Source of the DNA: Chlorokybus atmophyticus
Lineage: Eukaryota > Streptophyta > Chlorokybophyceae > Chlorokybales > Chlorokybaceae
Direction: 5' to 3'
Assembly (NCBI GenBank): GCA_009103225.1
Contig: RHPI01003642.1
Location: forward strand, 259,401-323,400
DNA length: 64,000 nt
A program made the translations under genes and the position numbers. Numbering within the stretch: the stretch's first letter is position 1; each line of letters begins with the position of its first letter. Positions 12,706 to 24,823 of the stretch are shown here, piece after piece. Below the pieces are notes generated by a model. That model saw only the letters and a program-made list of their open reading frames with translations, searched no databases and was not told the DNA's origin.

Positions 12706-13625
12706 CTACAAACAAGAAAAGAAGGGGTGAACTGGTTGCAACAAGCTTGGTAAGTTTATTGATAAATTCAAAGCGGCTGATAACGTGATGTCATGGTGGA
12801 TGCATTACAAGCGTGGATCCACTCTCACTCACGTGATTCGCGCTGCAGTGGCGATGGCGTTGTTGACCTATCACTCCCCATTGAAACCAACTCACTCAAA
12901 TCAGGTTGTGTCTCAAGACGAGCGTGAAATAATCAATAATATCAAAAAAGAAAAAAAAAGTCGCATTATCTACCAACAATACTAGCAAGCAGATACGCAG
13001 GTCTGTATGCCTGTCCTGGCCTGGCCTCAAACTATCCCAACAGCTGCTGATGTGGTGTTTTACGCGCGCTCTGTATGCTCACAGATGGCATGGCAGCCAG
13101 GGGAGCTTGTCTGAAGAGACGGGTTCATCCCCCTGGGATGCACTTGGGATGTGTTGTGTGGTGCAACTTTCTTGTGATCCCAACCCGGGAATCCAACCCG
13201 CTCTCCGCAGCACAGCAGACTAGTCCTAGATCCCATCAGCTTGCTCCATGTGCCTCCTCCCAGCAAGCTGACGCACACAAACTGCACCCACACCCACAGC
13301 ATCATCCGCTAAGCTTAGTCAGTGTAGTGTACGGCCGCCGCCGCCGCCGCCGCCGCTTGACCATCCTCATCCTCATTGTTATCATTGGAGATCAGGTGAG
13401 GTGGAATGGAAACCCTTCGTCACTGTGTTTGTGTGTGTGAGCATCACGTGACCGACGCCAAGTCCTGAACCAACTTGACCGATCTGGCCTTGAAATGGCT
13501 GTCTCGATCCGGAGCGTGGATCTCGGTCACGAGGTGAGTGACGCTGCGGCAACGGTCGTAACGCGGGCGGGCCAGCGTGACTCCAAAACGCCTTGCGGAA
13601 GCCAACCGAAACCCTAGCTGAGGAT
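12706..13625. other. No gene recognised; contains a (CCG)n tract
   Basis: Expected to hold the missing 5' exon of the large minus-strand gene, which I could not place. A CCG repeat lies at 13331-13356. A telo-box-like AAACCCTAG lies at about 13609-13617, just before the next ATG. Confidence 0.4.
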
Positions 13626-13853
13626 ATGCCTCAGGCGGGGACGGCGGCGGCGGCGGCGGCGGCGGCAAGGTCAGCGGCGAGGAAGCTGCTGGAGCGGCAG
13701 TACAGACTTTGGAACGGCAGGGCTGGTGCCATTGAAACGCTGCTTCCGGAAAAGAGAACTTTCCAAGGGTGAGTTTGTTGGAGGGTCGGTGATGGCATCC
13801 TGCGTAGGCGAAGGCAGCGTTGGCAGTTGAATTCGCCGCAGGTTGCTCGTTGA
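13626..13853 (+). CDS. Possible small basic protein, two exons
   Basis: ATG at 13626 opens MPQAGTAAAAAAARSAARK followed by LLERQYRLWNGRAGAIETLL. A GTGAGT donor follows base 13768, and a GTAG acceptor ends at 13807. The spliced frame ends at TGA 13851-13853 after 62 residues. The intron is only 39 nt, at the low end for this locus. A telo-box-like motif sits just upstream. The LLERQYRLWNGR stretch looks like protein, but I recognise no family and the short second exon is uncertain. Confidence 0.35.
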
Positions 13854-14167
13854 CATCTTCTAACGGCTGGCATGTTATTGAAGGCTGTTCTAGCCTGAGA
13901 CAAAGCCTTTGGCGTTGAGGTCATTGCAGAATCTATGCAAGGCCTACATATTGGTGCAAGCCTCCTCAGTCTCAGCTGTTTGGCTTTTTTTTGTCAGCTG
14001 CACGCGGCAACTGCACAGCTCAGCTCGTACTCCTGGCTTAGACACCGCAGATGACATTGGGCATACATTTACACTACTCCATACAGCTGCCAGCGCCGTT
14101 TTGCATGCAGCATCTCTGAAATCTGCGCTCTGCAGCTGCTAGTGTTGCGGGGGGGCGCTGAGCATCC

Positions 14168-15979
14168 ATGGCTGGAGTGTACCCGCCGTACAGGCGATCA
14201 CCTCCAGGCGCTGAGTATGGAGGAGGGCGTTCAGCTGCTGCTCAACCATATCCAGAAGGCCGCTCCCGTTCGCGTTCTCCTCTTCGTGATCGGGGTTACA
14301 GCAGCCGAGGCGGAGGCGGAGGCGGCCATCATCAGCGTGCTGTCTCACCCAACAACGACCGCCGCAACATGAGCAACAGCATCCGTCCACGCGGTTCCGA
14401 ATATGATGCAAGCAGAATGGGCGCAGGCGGGAGCTACAGCGGGAGGCAAAGGTATGATGGTGATCGCATGGACAGGCAGTATGGTGGTGGGCGCGATGGT
14501 GGGTTAGACAGAGACCACAGCCGCGGGTATGCGAGTGGGCAGAGGGGAGGGGGGACAGGGGATCATTATGATGAGTATGGGTATGCCTCGCGGGCAGCAG
14601 CAGCAGTGGCTGGAGGGGGTTATGCACGCATGTATGAGCCTGAGCGGGATGCTTATCACCGTTCAGACAGGCCCGATAGATCTGGCCCTGGTATGTATGA
14701 CAGCTACGCAGCTAAACATTCAGACAGACCGGCGGACTACTTTGGGCGGTCGAGAGATGGGCACTATGGTGAGGTCCCGGCTGTGCCTGGCCGCTATGGC
14801 GCCATGCCAAGCGAGCATCATCGCTCTGCTGATGGTTACACAGCGTCGCGAGGCCATGCAGGGAATGGCGCAGACGCATCGGTGTGCTTCTATTGTTCAC
14901 GCCCAGGTCACTTTGCTCGCGAGTGCCCAGAAAAAATGGAGAGAGGAGGAGGTGGTGGTGGTGGTGGGCGCGCACCGTACTCTTCGCGTCCCAGAGATGG
15001 GCCGAGCGACCCGGACGCGGAACCCAAGTGCTACGAGTGCGGGCGCCGCGGGCACTTTGCTCGGGAGGTACAGGAAACTACTACTACTAACAGTGTGACA
15101 GAGGGTGTTTATAATAGAGCCGCTGCTGCTGCTGCTTGTGTGCTACTGGACAATTGTCATCAGCATCGACTGCCAAACCAGCTGCTGCCCTACTACAGCC
15201 ACAACGTACCCTGTGCAGTGCCCTGATCGCCACCCAGGCAACGCCAGAGTGGACAAGTGCTACCAGTGCGGCAATGTGGGACACATTGCGCGAGAGTGCC
15301 CAACCGGGAGGTCGGCTCCCATGGACGTTGCCGCACCCAAGACAAGTTCCCGGTATAGCGACGTCCCACCTGCAAGAGACATCCCTCGCTTTGAAGATAT
15401 ACCTCCTAGAAGAGACAGCTCTCGATACGACGATCGCACGCGCAGACGGGAGACTTTATTCAGCGATGCTCCTGGACGTGAAGCCAGTGTTGCCGTGATG
15501 GCGCCTCCTGCACCAGACTTTGCTGACGGCAGCGCCGGTCCATGCTTTGCTTGCGGCAAACCAGGACACTGGGCGCGTACTTGCCCAGAGAAGGATGCGC
15601 GTGGGCAGCAGTCTCGCTATCCTGCGCCAGCCAGACCCATGTACAATGGTGACGGTGCAGCAGAGCGAGCGCCACGCAGCGACAAGTGTTACACCTGCGG
15701 CCAACCAGGCCATCTGGCACGCGAGGTAACAACTTGAGAGTATGACGTTGATTAGAAATTTGTTTGGCTGACTTGTTGCATGCACAGTGCCCAGACAGTG
15801 CTGGACGGGATCGCAGTGGTGCACGTGATCAAGCGGAGTATGCCAGACCGCCCTCAGCTGGGCCCAAGCCGGATGTCAGGAGCAACCGTCTTGATGAGGA
15901 TCTTGATAACTATTTTGGGGATCATCCTCGGCGCAAAAGAAGGCCAGAGGACGATGAGGTGATGGAAGGGCCCATGTAA
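14168..15979 (+). CDS. RS/RGG-rich protein with five CCHC zinc knuckles
   Basis: Three exons (14168-15067, 15219-15725, 15788-15979) give 532 residues. The N terminus has SRSRSPLRDRGYSSRGG and many Arg/Gly/Tyr/Asp repeats. Five zinc knuckles follow: CFYCSRPGHFARECP, CYECGRRGHFARE|C, CYQCGNVGHIARECP, CFACGKPGHWARTCP and CYTCGQPGHLARE|C. The layout fits single-stranded nucleic acid binding proteins of the CNBP/GIS2 and RSZ splicing-factor types. Both introns fall at the same place, between the Glu and the last Cys of a knuckle. The C terminus has LDEDLDNYF and RRKRR. LDxxLDxY resembles the UAP56-binding/FoP duplication motif of mRNA export adaptors. Likely a nuclear RNA-binding protein. Confidence 0.85.
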
Positions 15980-17471
15980 GCCTTTTCCACGCTGTACCAA
16001 CCCTTGTTTGCGTTACCAGCTAGCAGTTCAGTGTAGGCTTCCCGTCCTTGTTATAAATGTAGTAATTGCCAGGGATTGGCATTCTGTATGATGGCATGGA
16101 TGCTTCAATCGGATGTGGAACCATGTTTGGTTGATCTTCGCTGTGCCCATTGTGTCCGCACCTCATACAAGGTGTTCTCAGTGAATTGGTGACCTCGCTG
16201 CTCACTGATCATTCAAAAATAGGTCTAGTGTGTAAAGTCAGTTGCGACAGCCTTGTGTGAGAACAGATATGTTACAGCACAGACATTGTGGGTTGCAGCA
16301 TGTGTGGCCCCAGAACGACATGTGTGAGCTGTGCGTAACACATACATCACGTGCATATTCTGTACACTACTGGCAGCATATCCTGTACAACAAAGTCTGT
16401 CTCTTGCCAGTATCCGCAGCATGGTTTGCAAAGCCATTGATGCCATACACAGTATGCAATGCAGAGTTCACACATGCATGACATGCAATTACCACCAGCA
16501 TATACGCAGTCATCAAGTACATCATAGGGCTATGCACTCATTACAATACTACCTACTTATCTACCTTTACAACCGCCCAACACCCTGTTAGTCACACATG
16601 AATACATGTTTACCTGCCCACATGGGCGGTATACCCCTTTACGGTGGTACATAATAAGTTGAATAATTAATGTTTTTCTGAATGTGAAACACTTGTATTG
16701 TGCCGGTGCAGAGCTGCAGTGGGCATACATGCAAACCCATGTGCCATAGGCAAAAATGTAGGGGCCCAGAATAGAAGCCAATTGCCACCATGCATCATGT
16801 GTGACATAGGATGCTTGTAACACAAACCACGCAAGCATGAATCGGTGCATGTGTACAGAATATGCAACTGATGTTTGCAACAAGCATGACACATGCATGG
16901 ACACGACACTTTCTAACTAATACCACACTCACCTCAAGGTCGACCACCGGGCTAGGTACACACTAGCTACCACTACCTGCGTCACTACTCTACTGCCCAA
17001 CCCTGTTAGTCATGCATGTATGCATCACCTGCCACATCGCTAGTAAGGTTAGCCTCGAGCAGAACCACGTTGTCAATTATTACCCCAAACATGTCTCGTA
17101 AGCGCGCAAAGCAGTACTGAACATAATCTGAACACAGTTTAGTAGTGCTTTTCGCAAGGATGGTTCTCATGATACAACTTCTACTGCTCTCCAACCTCCG
17201 CACTCACCTCAGCCCCACTTGTGTTGACTCAGCCGGTGCAAAAGCCATGGTCAGGAAGGCCCCGGCATCTCTTGCTGTTGAGGGACTAGTTGCTCGCATG
17301 CCTGTGGGCATCACAGCTGTGCACAATGCAAGCAAGCTCATGTGGGTGGCAAGTGTGCACCGATGTGTACATGCTACCAGATTGATACCCCATGTATGGA
17401 CACAGCTGGAGCCACATTGTAGCATTTGCACAACCGTATGTAGTACACAATAACAAATTACTAGTGCCCTA
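15980..17471. other. No supported gene
   Basis: TGCATG-rich DNA. One minus-strand frame at 16020-16205 is discussed among rejected items. Nothing else supported. Confidence 0.5.
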
Positions 17472-19610
17472 TTAGACAGGTGATATTTCATGTGCGTCTT
17501 TGATCAAATCAGCCGCCGCAGCTGGAGCCCCGTTGGAAGACAACCTCCTGTCCAGATCCAAGTGCGCTGTTGCGGATTCGTGCGAAGAGATCCTGTCCAA
17601 GTCCGGATGCGGCACCACCACTCCTGCAAAACCACCAACTTCTTTTTCTTCCTGCTTGCTCTCCGGCGAAACATGGCTTGGAGTGACGGCGGGGCTGCCG
17701 ATCCCGTGCAGGTTGCCTCCAACAGCCAGGTTGAGCATAGCGGGGCGGTTCGAGGTTTGCTGTTTCTCGATATCGTCATCCTCGCCTTCGCTCGCAGGGG
17801 AGCCCGACGGCCGAAGGCTGTACGGGTGGTGGCCTTCCTGCAACTCCAGGTCCGCTCTTCCTGGTGACGGGGGGTCCGGCAACACCGCACGCAGCTGCAA
17901 CCTGCTCGGCACCCAAGGGGCGAAAAACACCTCCTTCCAGTTTGATAAACACCCTCGATTGTACGGGTTCGCCTTGCTGTCAAACCGGTAGCGAAAGTTC
18001 TCGTATGTGGTCTGCGCGTGAACACAGCAGTCAACAACTACTTGCAACTACGCGCACGTAAACGATACATACGGGTTGGAACGCTGTTGAGCAGTGCAGC
18101 GCTGTGGAGAAGCTGCAACATAATGTACTCACTGTTGACATACAAATGCGACGAGCAGGCGCATGTGACACATGCCATGACGCTGTGCATGGAACCTACT
18201 GGTGCACTATACAAGCAACTACCAACTCTAATTGTCTGAAACCCTACAGCCAATAAGCAGCACACCTTGATGCAATACAACGACATGTGCACACCTGATT
18301 GGTGCTGATGAGGTAGGCATGAAATACCGACAGCCCGCCCACAAACCAGAAGAATGCGAAGCAATAAACCATCAGCACAATTGAAGCAGGGCGCTTCGCT
18401 AGTGCAGTCCCAACACCTGTTTGGTCCAGCTCCTTTTTCACGCTGACATCATAGGCAGAAACGGCGAATACATACATGGCGGTGATTGTCGAGCACACCA
18501 GAAAAAGGTAGAAGAACCGATAATTTCGCTGCGCACAGGGCACGTGTTGGTATTGTGAGTGCAAGTGCACAAATACACACAAGAAAATGTCCCACCTTTC
18601 CTATACACTGCCCTACCCAAGGGCAGTGATGGTCAAAGCGTTCAACACAGTTATTGCATATGCTGCAATGTGAACAACGCGGGGGCCGGTAGATGTTGCA
18701 AGTTTCGCAGAATTTAATCTTCACAACATGCCCGTTCACCTGCAGAACGAGGGCGTCACGCGGCAACTTCTACCTCCCACACCCCATGCACACAATACAG
18801 CATGCGTATGCAGGATTAGGGCACTATTTTCTTCACGGATCTCTTTGACTGTTGTACACCATGATGATGAGCACATTGTGCGCATCTTCTTGCAGTACAA
18901 CACACCTCTATTTCTCGGGAGCGGGGCAAGCGCGGATTACGGCCGTCGACACTGGATTCATCTTTGGGGTCAATTTCGGGAGGGTGGGTAGAGCGGGGAA
19001 TGATGCCGGGGTCTCGCAGCGTAGTCAGCAGCAAGAGCAGCAGATCTATGCAGGAGAGGACTATCCCCAGGACAAAGTACACCCACGAACGGTGGTGCCC
19101 CAGAAACACCCCTACGAAAACGGAAAACACCGCAGCCGGAGCGATGATGATGCACACCGTTGCAAGAAACGACTTCCAGTCTGGACCCAGGATAAACCTT
19201 CCTCGGAAAGCAAACACCTGCGATACAAGGGTAATAAATCGCATGTCGCTTCTACTTGAAGCAACATTGACAGCAACACTACGATACTACAACAAGTAAG
19301 TAACTAAGCATATGATGAGTTGTCAGTAAACATTGCACAGCAACTACTGTGAGATGCCGATGTGTAGATACGTAGCAAGTGCAGATGTAAGTGCAGATGT
19401 AAGTGTAGATGCGTAGCAAACAAATGACCAGCTTTGTATGTGCAACACAAAAACAGTGAGATACGATAGGCACTGGCATAATGCTTGCGCAATTAACCTA
19501 ATTACAAGAAAGTGCCGTATGCAACCAAACAGGTGTATTTTGGGGACACACGCACGCACGCACGCACGCACATTTTTGCCGGGCCATTGCTGGTAGGCCC
19601 TTCGGGCCAT
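17472..19610 (-). CDS. DHHC-type protein S-acyltransferase
   Basis: Five exons (19572-19610, 18906-19217, 18596-18739, 18295-18528, 17472-18011) give 422 residues with all introns in phase 0. Exon 1 encodes [13 protein letters not shown], the short plant-type start before [13 protein letters not shown]. Two N-terminal membrane helices follow ([38 protein letters not shown]), then [10 protein letters not shown], the TTxE-like DPG motif region. The cysteine-rich domain contains [20 protein letters not shown] and the catalytic [19 protein letters not shown]. Two more helices and [18 protein letters not shown] (TTxE motif) come next. A long acidic Ser/Pro-rich tail ends at TAA. It palmitoylates cysteines of membrane proteins. 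Topology and motifs match plant PATs of the four-helix class. Confidence 0.93.
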
Positions 19611-20683
19611 AACTCTATAAATCACGCCCTGCTGCGGCAGGCTTTCCAGCAGCTTCGGCGGCGGTCCTCGCTGGTAACAGGGCAGAAGCACTCCACCCGC
19701 CTGCGCCTCTTCGCACCCATCATCACCCTAGCGGCGGAGTCCGCCCCCCACGCACCTACCGCCGCATCATCACCTCCAGGACGAAGTGCCAGACCAGCAG
19801 CTATGTTAGCAACGCGATCTACAAAGTAAGTGTGTTCCACCTTCGCAGCGCTTCGCTAGCGGTCCGGCCCCACGCCGGCACCGCCGACACCGCCTCCTCC
19901 TCCGCCGCCGCCGCCGCCGCCGCCGCCGCCTTGTCAACGATGTGACGGTACTCTTCCTCGTAAGCGGCCTCGTACTTGGTGTGTGTGATTGTCAAACGCA
20001 CCCAGGCAGAGAGTGTCGTCGTCGCCGTAGCCAGCTCACTTGTCCGGCCAAGCTTTGAAACCCTAAACGGGACTGTGCAGGGCTTGCATGCCGATGTAAG
20101 AATGCACGACCGGCATATATATCTCACTGGCGCATGCTTGTCTGATGAAATTGCTTTGGGGAGCCAAGCCCCTCTCAATTAGGGCAGCACTGCTGACTGT
20201 TACCCGGTAATGCGGCAGTCATGATGCACGTGTGATCCTTATGCTCCGTCAAGATTGGCGGGCAAGGCACCCAGGATATGATCGTGAGGTCAAGGGTTGT
20301 GCCCTATTAACGTACATGAGGTATAAGAGTGCATAGGGTGGAGTAAAGGGGCTCGGAATATAAGCAAACAAATTACTAGTGCACGCAACTTAAATGTATT
20401 GGCAATACAATACAGGCATGCATGCGTCTACCGTGTTGGTTACATTGCAATAGCATGCACTCATGTTTGTTAATTCACTCTACACGCACGATAATTCTGG
20501 CGGGACACGCAAGAGCTACATACATTGAGACCTACCTTCGTGATAAATGAAAGTGCTACATATGTTATGCAAGTGCAATTAGGGCTAATAGCGACCAGTG
20601 ATCAACTTAGCCGCAAAGAAAATGGTTTAAGGCAATGCACGAGGATAATAACGTGTTGCGTAGTGCAGCTTAATGCAGTGAAG

Positions 20684-20720
20684 TGATGTGATGTGATGTG
20701 ATGTGATGTGATGTGATGTG
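20684..20720. repeat. (TGATG)n pentanucleotide repeat
   Basis: About seven tandem copies of TGATG/GATGT. Confidence 0.9.
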
Positions 20721-21209
20721 GTGTTCTGTTGAGCCTCACCCCGTCCCTGCATCTGTCGCCATATCCTCATTTGTAGTATAGATTGTGGTATGTCATGCTC
20801 AAACATACGTGCACACATGCAGAGACTGCATAGCGCTAGCAGGGCTAGCAGAGCAGGCAAAACAAGCAGGGGCAGTTGACATTACACCCGGGGCCGCAAC
20901 CTCACCACTTCCGGTGCTGTTATGTGTTGTGTGTGCAATGCAATGTTGTGGGACCGTCAGTTGGCAGCAATGGGGATTACCCAACTAACCTAACCATCAC
21001 ACGTAAGGCGACAACTTGGTCTTCGGGTTAGGCATTGGCAGGACAAACAAGATGTGAGCGGTACTTTGGTGTAGGCGACTGAGCCCCGTTATGCATATGT
21101 AAACATGTATAACATGAAAATGCTGCAATTCATATGAATGTGTGCGCGTGGCAAGCATTGTTGACACCATCAACAATCGACTTACGCAACACACCTGCTA
21201 GCACAACAC

Positions 21210-21245
21210 CCACCCGCTCACTATGGCGTCATGGTGAGCGGGTGG
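21210..21245. repeat. Perfect 12-bp inverted repeat, 12-nt loop
   Basis: CCACCCGCTCAC at 21210-21221 pairs perfectly with GTGAGCGGGTGG at 21234-21245. It sits at the left edge of the AT-rich island. Confidence 0.85.
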
Positions 21246-21329
21246 TCGACATGAAGGTTTATATTCCGAATATAAGAGTCAACGAAATCTTACACTTAAT
21301 ATCTTTGCAATTTCAAAAAGACTTCCCTT

Positions 21330-21347
21330 AAAGGGAGATCTCCCTTT
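21330..21347. repeat. 18-bp perfect palindrome
   Basis: AAAGGGAGATCTCCCTTT reads the same on both strands. The left half also pairs with the preceding TCCCTT, so alternative stems are possible. Confidence 0.85.
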
Positions 21348-21924
21348 TAGTAATTTTCTCAAGTATTCTTATCCAAGACAAAACTTCTTTAAATTGAAAC
21401 ATATGATGTACGGGTTATGCAGTAACTTTTCATCACGTTACGACCGATGCACGCTGTCACGCGTAGAAGATTGGCAAAATTCACACATTCGGTTCATCTT
21501 TTATTCCAAGGTTAAGCGAGCTGTGCTTAACACTTGTTAGTGCGGTTCATGTTCTATACACATGGGCTAGCACACAGCTGGTCATGCCAACCTCCAATGT
21601 TGCACTGCGAACCAGCATACTTTCAGCCTTGAGAAGCGGCCCATTGTTTGCATCCCGCAGGCTATACTATGGTAATGGTGATTGCTAGCAGTGTGACAGC
21701 GTGGAGCAAACCAGTGAAGTGACCAATGGTTTGATTCAGCATGAAGCTGACTGGTGCTTCAATGCACACATATGGAGGCATGTGCTATATGTCAGGGAGC
21801 TAGAGTTGGCCACATGGCAAATAAATCACTCACAGTCCATCTGCAACATATTAAGCCCTGTGTGTGACGCATAACACAACATGATCTAAAACGCCATGTG
21901 GCTTTACCCAAGTGTGCGTGGTGC

Positions 21925-21986
21925 GCGTACTTACCCAAGTACACGTGTTCCGCTGATGCGCGGTGCGCATACTTGGGTAAGTATGC
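21925..21986. repeat. 17-bp inverted repeat, MITE-like hairpin
   Basis: GCGTACTTACCCAAGTA (21925-21941) pairs with 21970-21986 with one mismatch. A third TACCCAAGT-like copy lies at about 21905. Confidence 0.7.
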
Positions 21987-22074
21987 GCCCCGCGCACCAG
22001 CAGAACACCGAACAACCTATGCATTACAGCAACTCAACCAATAATTACGGGATGCTATGTGTCGTAACACATTT

Positions 22075-23321
22075 CTATAGCAGCTTGACATCCGTCCTTG
22101 ACGACTGCATACGCTTCAACGTACGATAGCCTCTATCTGTACCAAACAGCCTGCCCATAGAAAATTTAGATGGCAACATTCAGCTGCATGGGCCACGTAC
22201 CAGTCCATGTACACAAACGTCGGAAGAGTAGTTGCCAGAATTTGTGTACAACAACCGATGGTGGTAGTCGTGGAAGTCAGCACCCCGTACAAAGGCAAAA
22301 ACCTGTCACGGTGACAGGCATACAAACACTCCCATGCCGGCAGCTCTGACACACAGCAGTTGATCAAAGCTTGCCAACATACCTGGATGGCGATCATGGG
22401 AAGTCGTATCCGCAATGAGCCTCTACAGCTTCTATCAAACGCAGGCCCATCCAAGCCCACATAACCAACAAGTGAGGCCCCACCAGCGCGGGACCGATCA
22501 CCGTTGCGAGCCCCAAGAACAGTATCTCCATTGGGTGGACATAGAGTGCGGTGACTCCGAACGGAGTAGCCCACTCGTGATGAACACTGTGCACGTGCTT
22601 GTACAACCACTTCGTGTGTAGGAGCCGGAGGCCCCAGTAGAAAACGAAGTCCTCAATGATTACAAATGCAAAAATCTGCCACAGCACGCGCCAAATGTCA
22701 ACACAACCACTACCAGCAAGCGCACAAAGCATTCAACATCACAGTGCATGCCATGCACATGCAATGCAGTGCAAGACTAGAAGCTTAACCATTGAACGTC
22801 AAAACACACATCAAGCAGAGGAGCAACCCAGTCCAAATAGAAAATACTTGAGCGATCTGTGCAACAGCATGCAAAGTCTTGAAGCCGCTGACCTGAAGAA
22901 TGGCGAGGGAGAGGGAAGGGAGTGGGAGTTTGGAGGTGATGCCCATGGCGGAGTAGGCTGGGTAGGAGACGGCCATGAGTGGCAGGTTGACGGAGAGGTG
23001 GTAGAGGAAGAGGCGGACGACGCAGCGCCACTGCTGGGTTGTGGAAGTCCCCCTCTGCTGGATCTTGTAATTCCTCAGCCAGGGCAGGTCGATCCAGTCC
23101 AGCGCCAGGTACGGCAGCCCTGCGGCGAAGAACACCAGCTCGTGGATGAGGAAGGACCCAAGAACCAGCAGCTGCCACTCAGTCCACGGCGAGGTCGCCC
23201 TCATCCATGCCCGCTCCAGTGACGTGGCTGGCTCGTAGGCGGCGGCGGCGGAAGCGAAAGCGAAAGCGGACGTCGACGCCACGTCGCCCACCCACACCGC
23301 CGCCGCCGCCCAGGAAGGCAA
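22075..23321 (-). pseudogene. C4-sterol methyl oxidase (SMO/ERG25 family), decayed
   Basis: Exons 22893 to about 23321, 22383-22675, 22201-22302 and 22075-22150 spell a sterol 4-alpha-methyl oxidase: SFLIHELVFFAAGLPYL, IIEDFVFYW, KHVHSVHHEWATPFG, EAHCGYDFP and WLFGTDRGYR. The family is a di-iron ER enzyme that removes C4 methyl groups during sterol synthesis. Four lesions are visible. The first ligand of the HRxLH box is replaced (GLRLLH). The Trp expected after GYDFP is TGA. In exon 22201-22302 one G is missing in the FLPLYGG codons and one extra G follows TCTTCC, so the HDYHH box is lost from the reading frame. The N-terminal start is unclear: a frame change also occurs near 23320. Neighbouring genes read cleanly, so true decay is more likely than sequencing error. 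Confidence 0.8.
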
Positions 23322-24823
23322 CCACCACCACCTTCACAGCAACCACTGTGTAGGCATCTGCCAGTGCCAATGTCGCCATTAACTCAATGGCGAAATTCTC
23401 CGACAACCTTGCATGCAGTGCAGTGCACAGCACGGCGGCGGCGGCGCAGGAGGAGCAGGTGGCTGAGGTCATAGATGCACTGGACGACAGGGGAGGCGAG
23501 GAGCAGGGCGATGGCGCTGCCAAGGCGGCGATGCACTCGGAGTCCGCCCCTAGTGCTGTCAGTTCAAGCGGACCACAATGGCGCAGACCTGTTTGTCAGC
23601 GACTGTGTCTTCGCGCCCTGCTTGGGTTGCCTCCGTTTGCTCACAAAGGAAAAATCTAGGTTAGTTAATGCTGAGACCGAATGAACCCAGTACTCACCAG
23701 ATTCACCACAAGGAGCTTCAAGAGTTGTTCGAGGTGGCCAACTGATTCAACACCTCCAGGGTGAGTGGCTACGGCCTGCATTGACTGCTGCATACCTGCT
23801 TCGTACTGCAAGCAACTGCACGTCATAGTTGAACACAGCCGTCTGGACAAGACCGAAGTGGCCTGTATGCTTGAAGCATTGGTCGTGAAGGGACAGGTGA
23901 AGAAGGGGTGTGGCTGACTGGACAACGGAGCACATCAGAAGAAGCAGGCATGTTGCCAGTGAGCTACAGTCCTAAGTGCTGCGCACGCTTAAGCGATTGG
24001 CACAGTTCTGCCTTGCATCTTTTGTACACTTGTGGTTGTGTGCGCAGGCTGTCATGCGCACGCATCTGGCATCCTTGAAGGGAGCTGCATGACTTGGCTG
24101 ACGGGCGCCATGCCCAAGCTGATCAAGTCTGTGCAGCTGCTGCAAGGCGCTGTTGATTGCCAACTATCTCATCACTTCGTATGCGTGCCATGTGTAGCGC
24201 GCTAGCCCAGTAGGCGCTGGGGTGACTATAACGCATGTCAACCGCTTCCACGCAATCACATCTTTGCAGGAGACCTTTCACGCCGCTGCTGAGGCCGGTT
24301 CCTTCTAGTTGGACGGTCACACGTACCTTACACTTCCAAATTGCATGTTGCCATGGCCGCTGCCTCAGAGCGCTAGCGGTGTGGCACAGCTCATTAGGTG
24401 AATGCGATGGGTACTACATCAGTACGACACCGGGATGAACACAGTGCTACCACTACAATGCTTGCCACTGTGAACATGTGGCAGGCACAATGCTCTCAGC
24501 ACTGTTAGGCATGGTCACTAGTACACAAACTTCAAAGTCTGCGTTACTGTAGTTGAGCGTCAATAATCTCAGTGACCACTGAAGCCCATCAGAGGCCACG
24601 CCAAGAGGCCAAACAGCCTCAGCATGCCAGCTTGAGGACGACAATATCAATAGACAAGTTCTTTGGCTGTGTAGTGTGTAGTGTCTGTATACTGAATACA
24701 TTTTTCAACGACCGTAACATTGCTATGCACTACAGGTGTATTCGCCAACCAGCTGCCAATCAGTAACCTGCGCTCAAGTGCTAAGCATGTGCATTGTGTG
24801 ATGAACGGTGTTTGCTGGGTGTG
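23322..24823. other. No supported gene
   Basis: May include the N-terminal codons of the sterol oxidase relic (an ATG at 23377-23379 opens a hydrophobic frame). Otherwise only short unsupported frames. Confidence 0.45.

Larger units (their letters stand above)
19611..22074. other. Intergenic region with hairpins, microsatellites and an AT-rich island
   Basis: No supported gene. A GCC run lies at about 19905-19930 and a telo-box AAACCCTAAA near 20058. A TGATG repeat and three inverted repeats are listed separately. From about 21240 to 21540 the DNA is clearly more AT-rich than its surroundings. Confidence 0.5.

Noticed and set aside
13140-13215. GGTTGGATTCCCGGG on the minus strand, resembling a tRNA T-arm
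   Set aside because: I could not fold an acceptor stem, D-arm or anticodon arm around it.
16020-16205. Minus-strand frame with CMRCGHNGHSEDQ, like a degenerate zinc knuckle
   Set aside because: It lacks the final Cys, has no linked exons, and lies in the 3' flank of the zinc-knuckle gene on the opposite strand. A chance frame is more likely.
19622-19952. Possible small gene on the plus strand with a GTAAGT donor near 19829 and a poly-Ala second exon
   Set aside because: No ATG precedes the long frame, and the second exon is mostly a GCC repeat. Overlapping minus frames are equally open.
23387-23684. Plus-strand frames opposite the sterol oxidase 5' end
   Set aside because: No splice or family support; GC-rich composition alone explains them.
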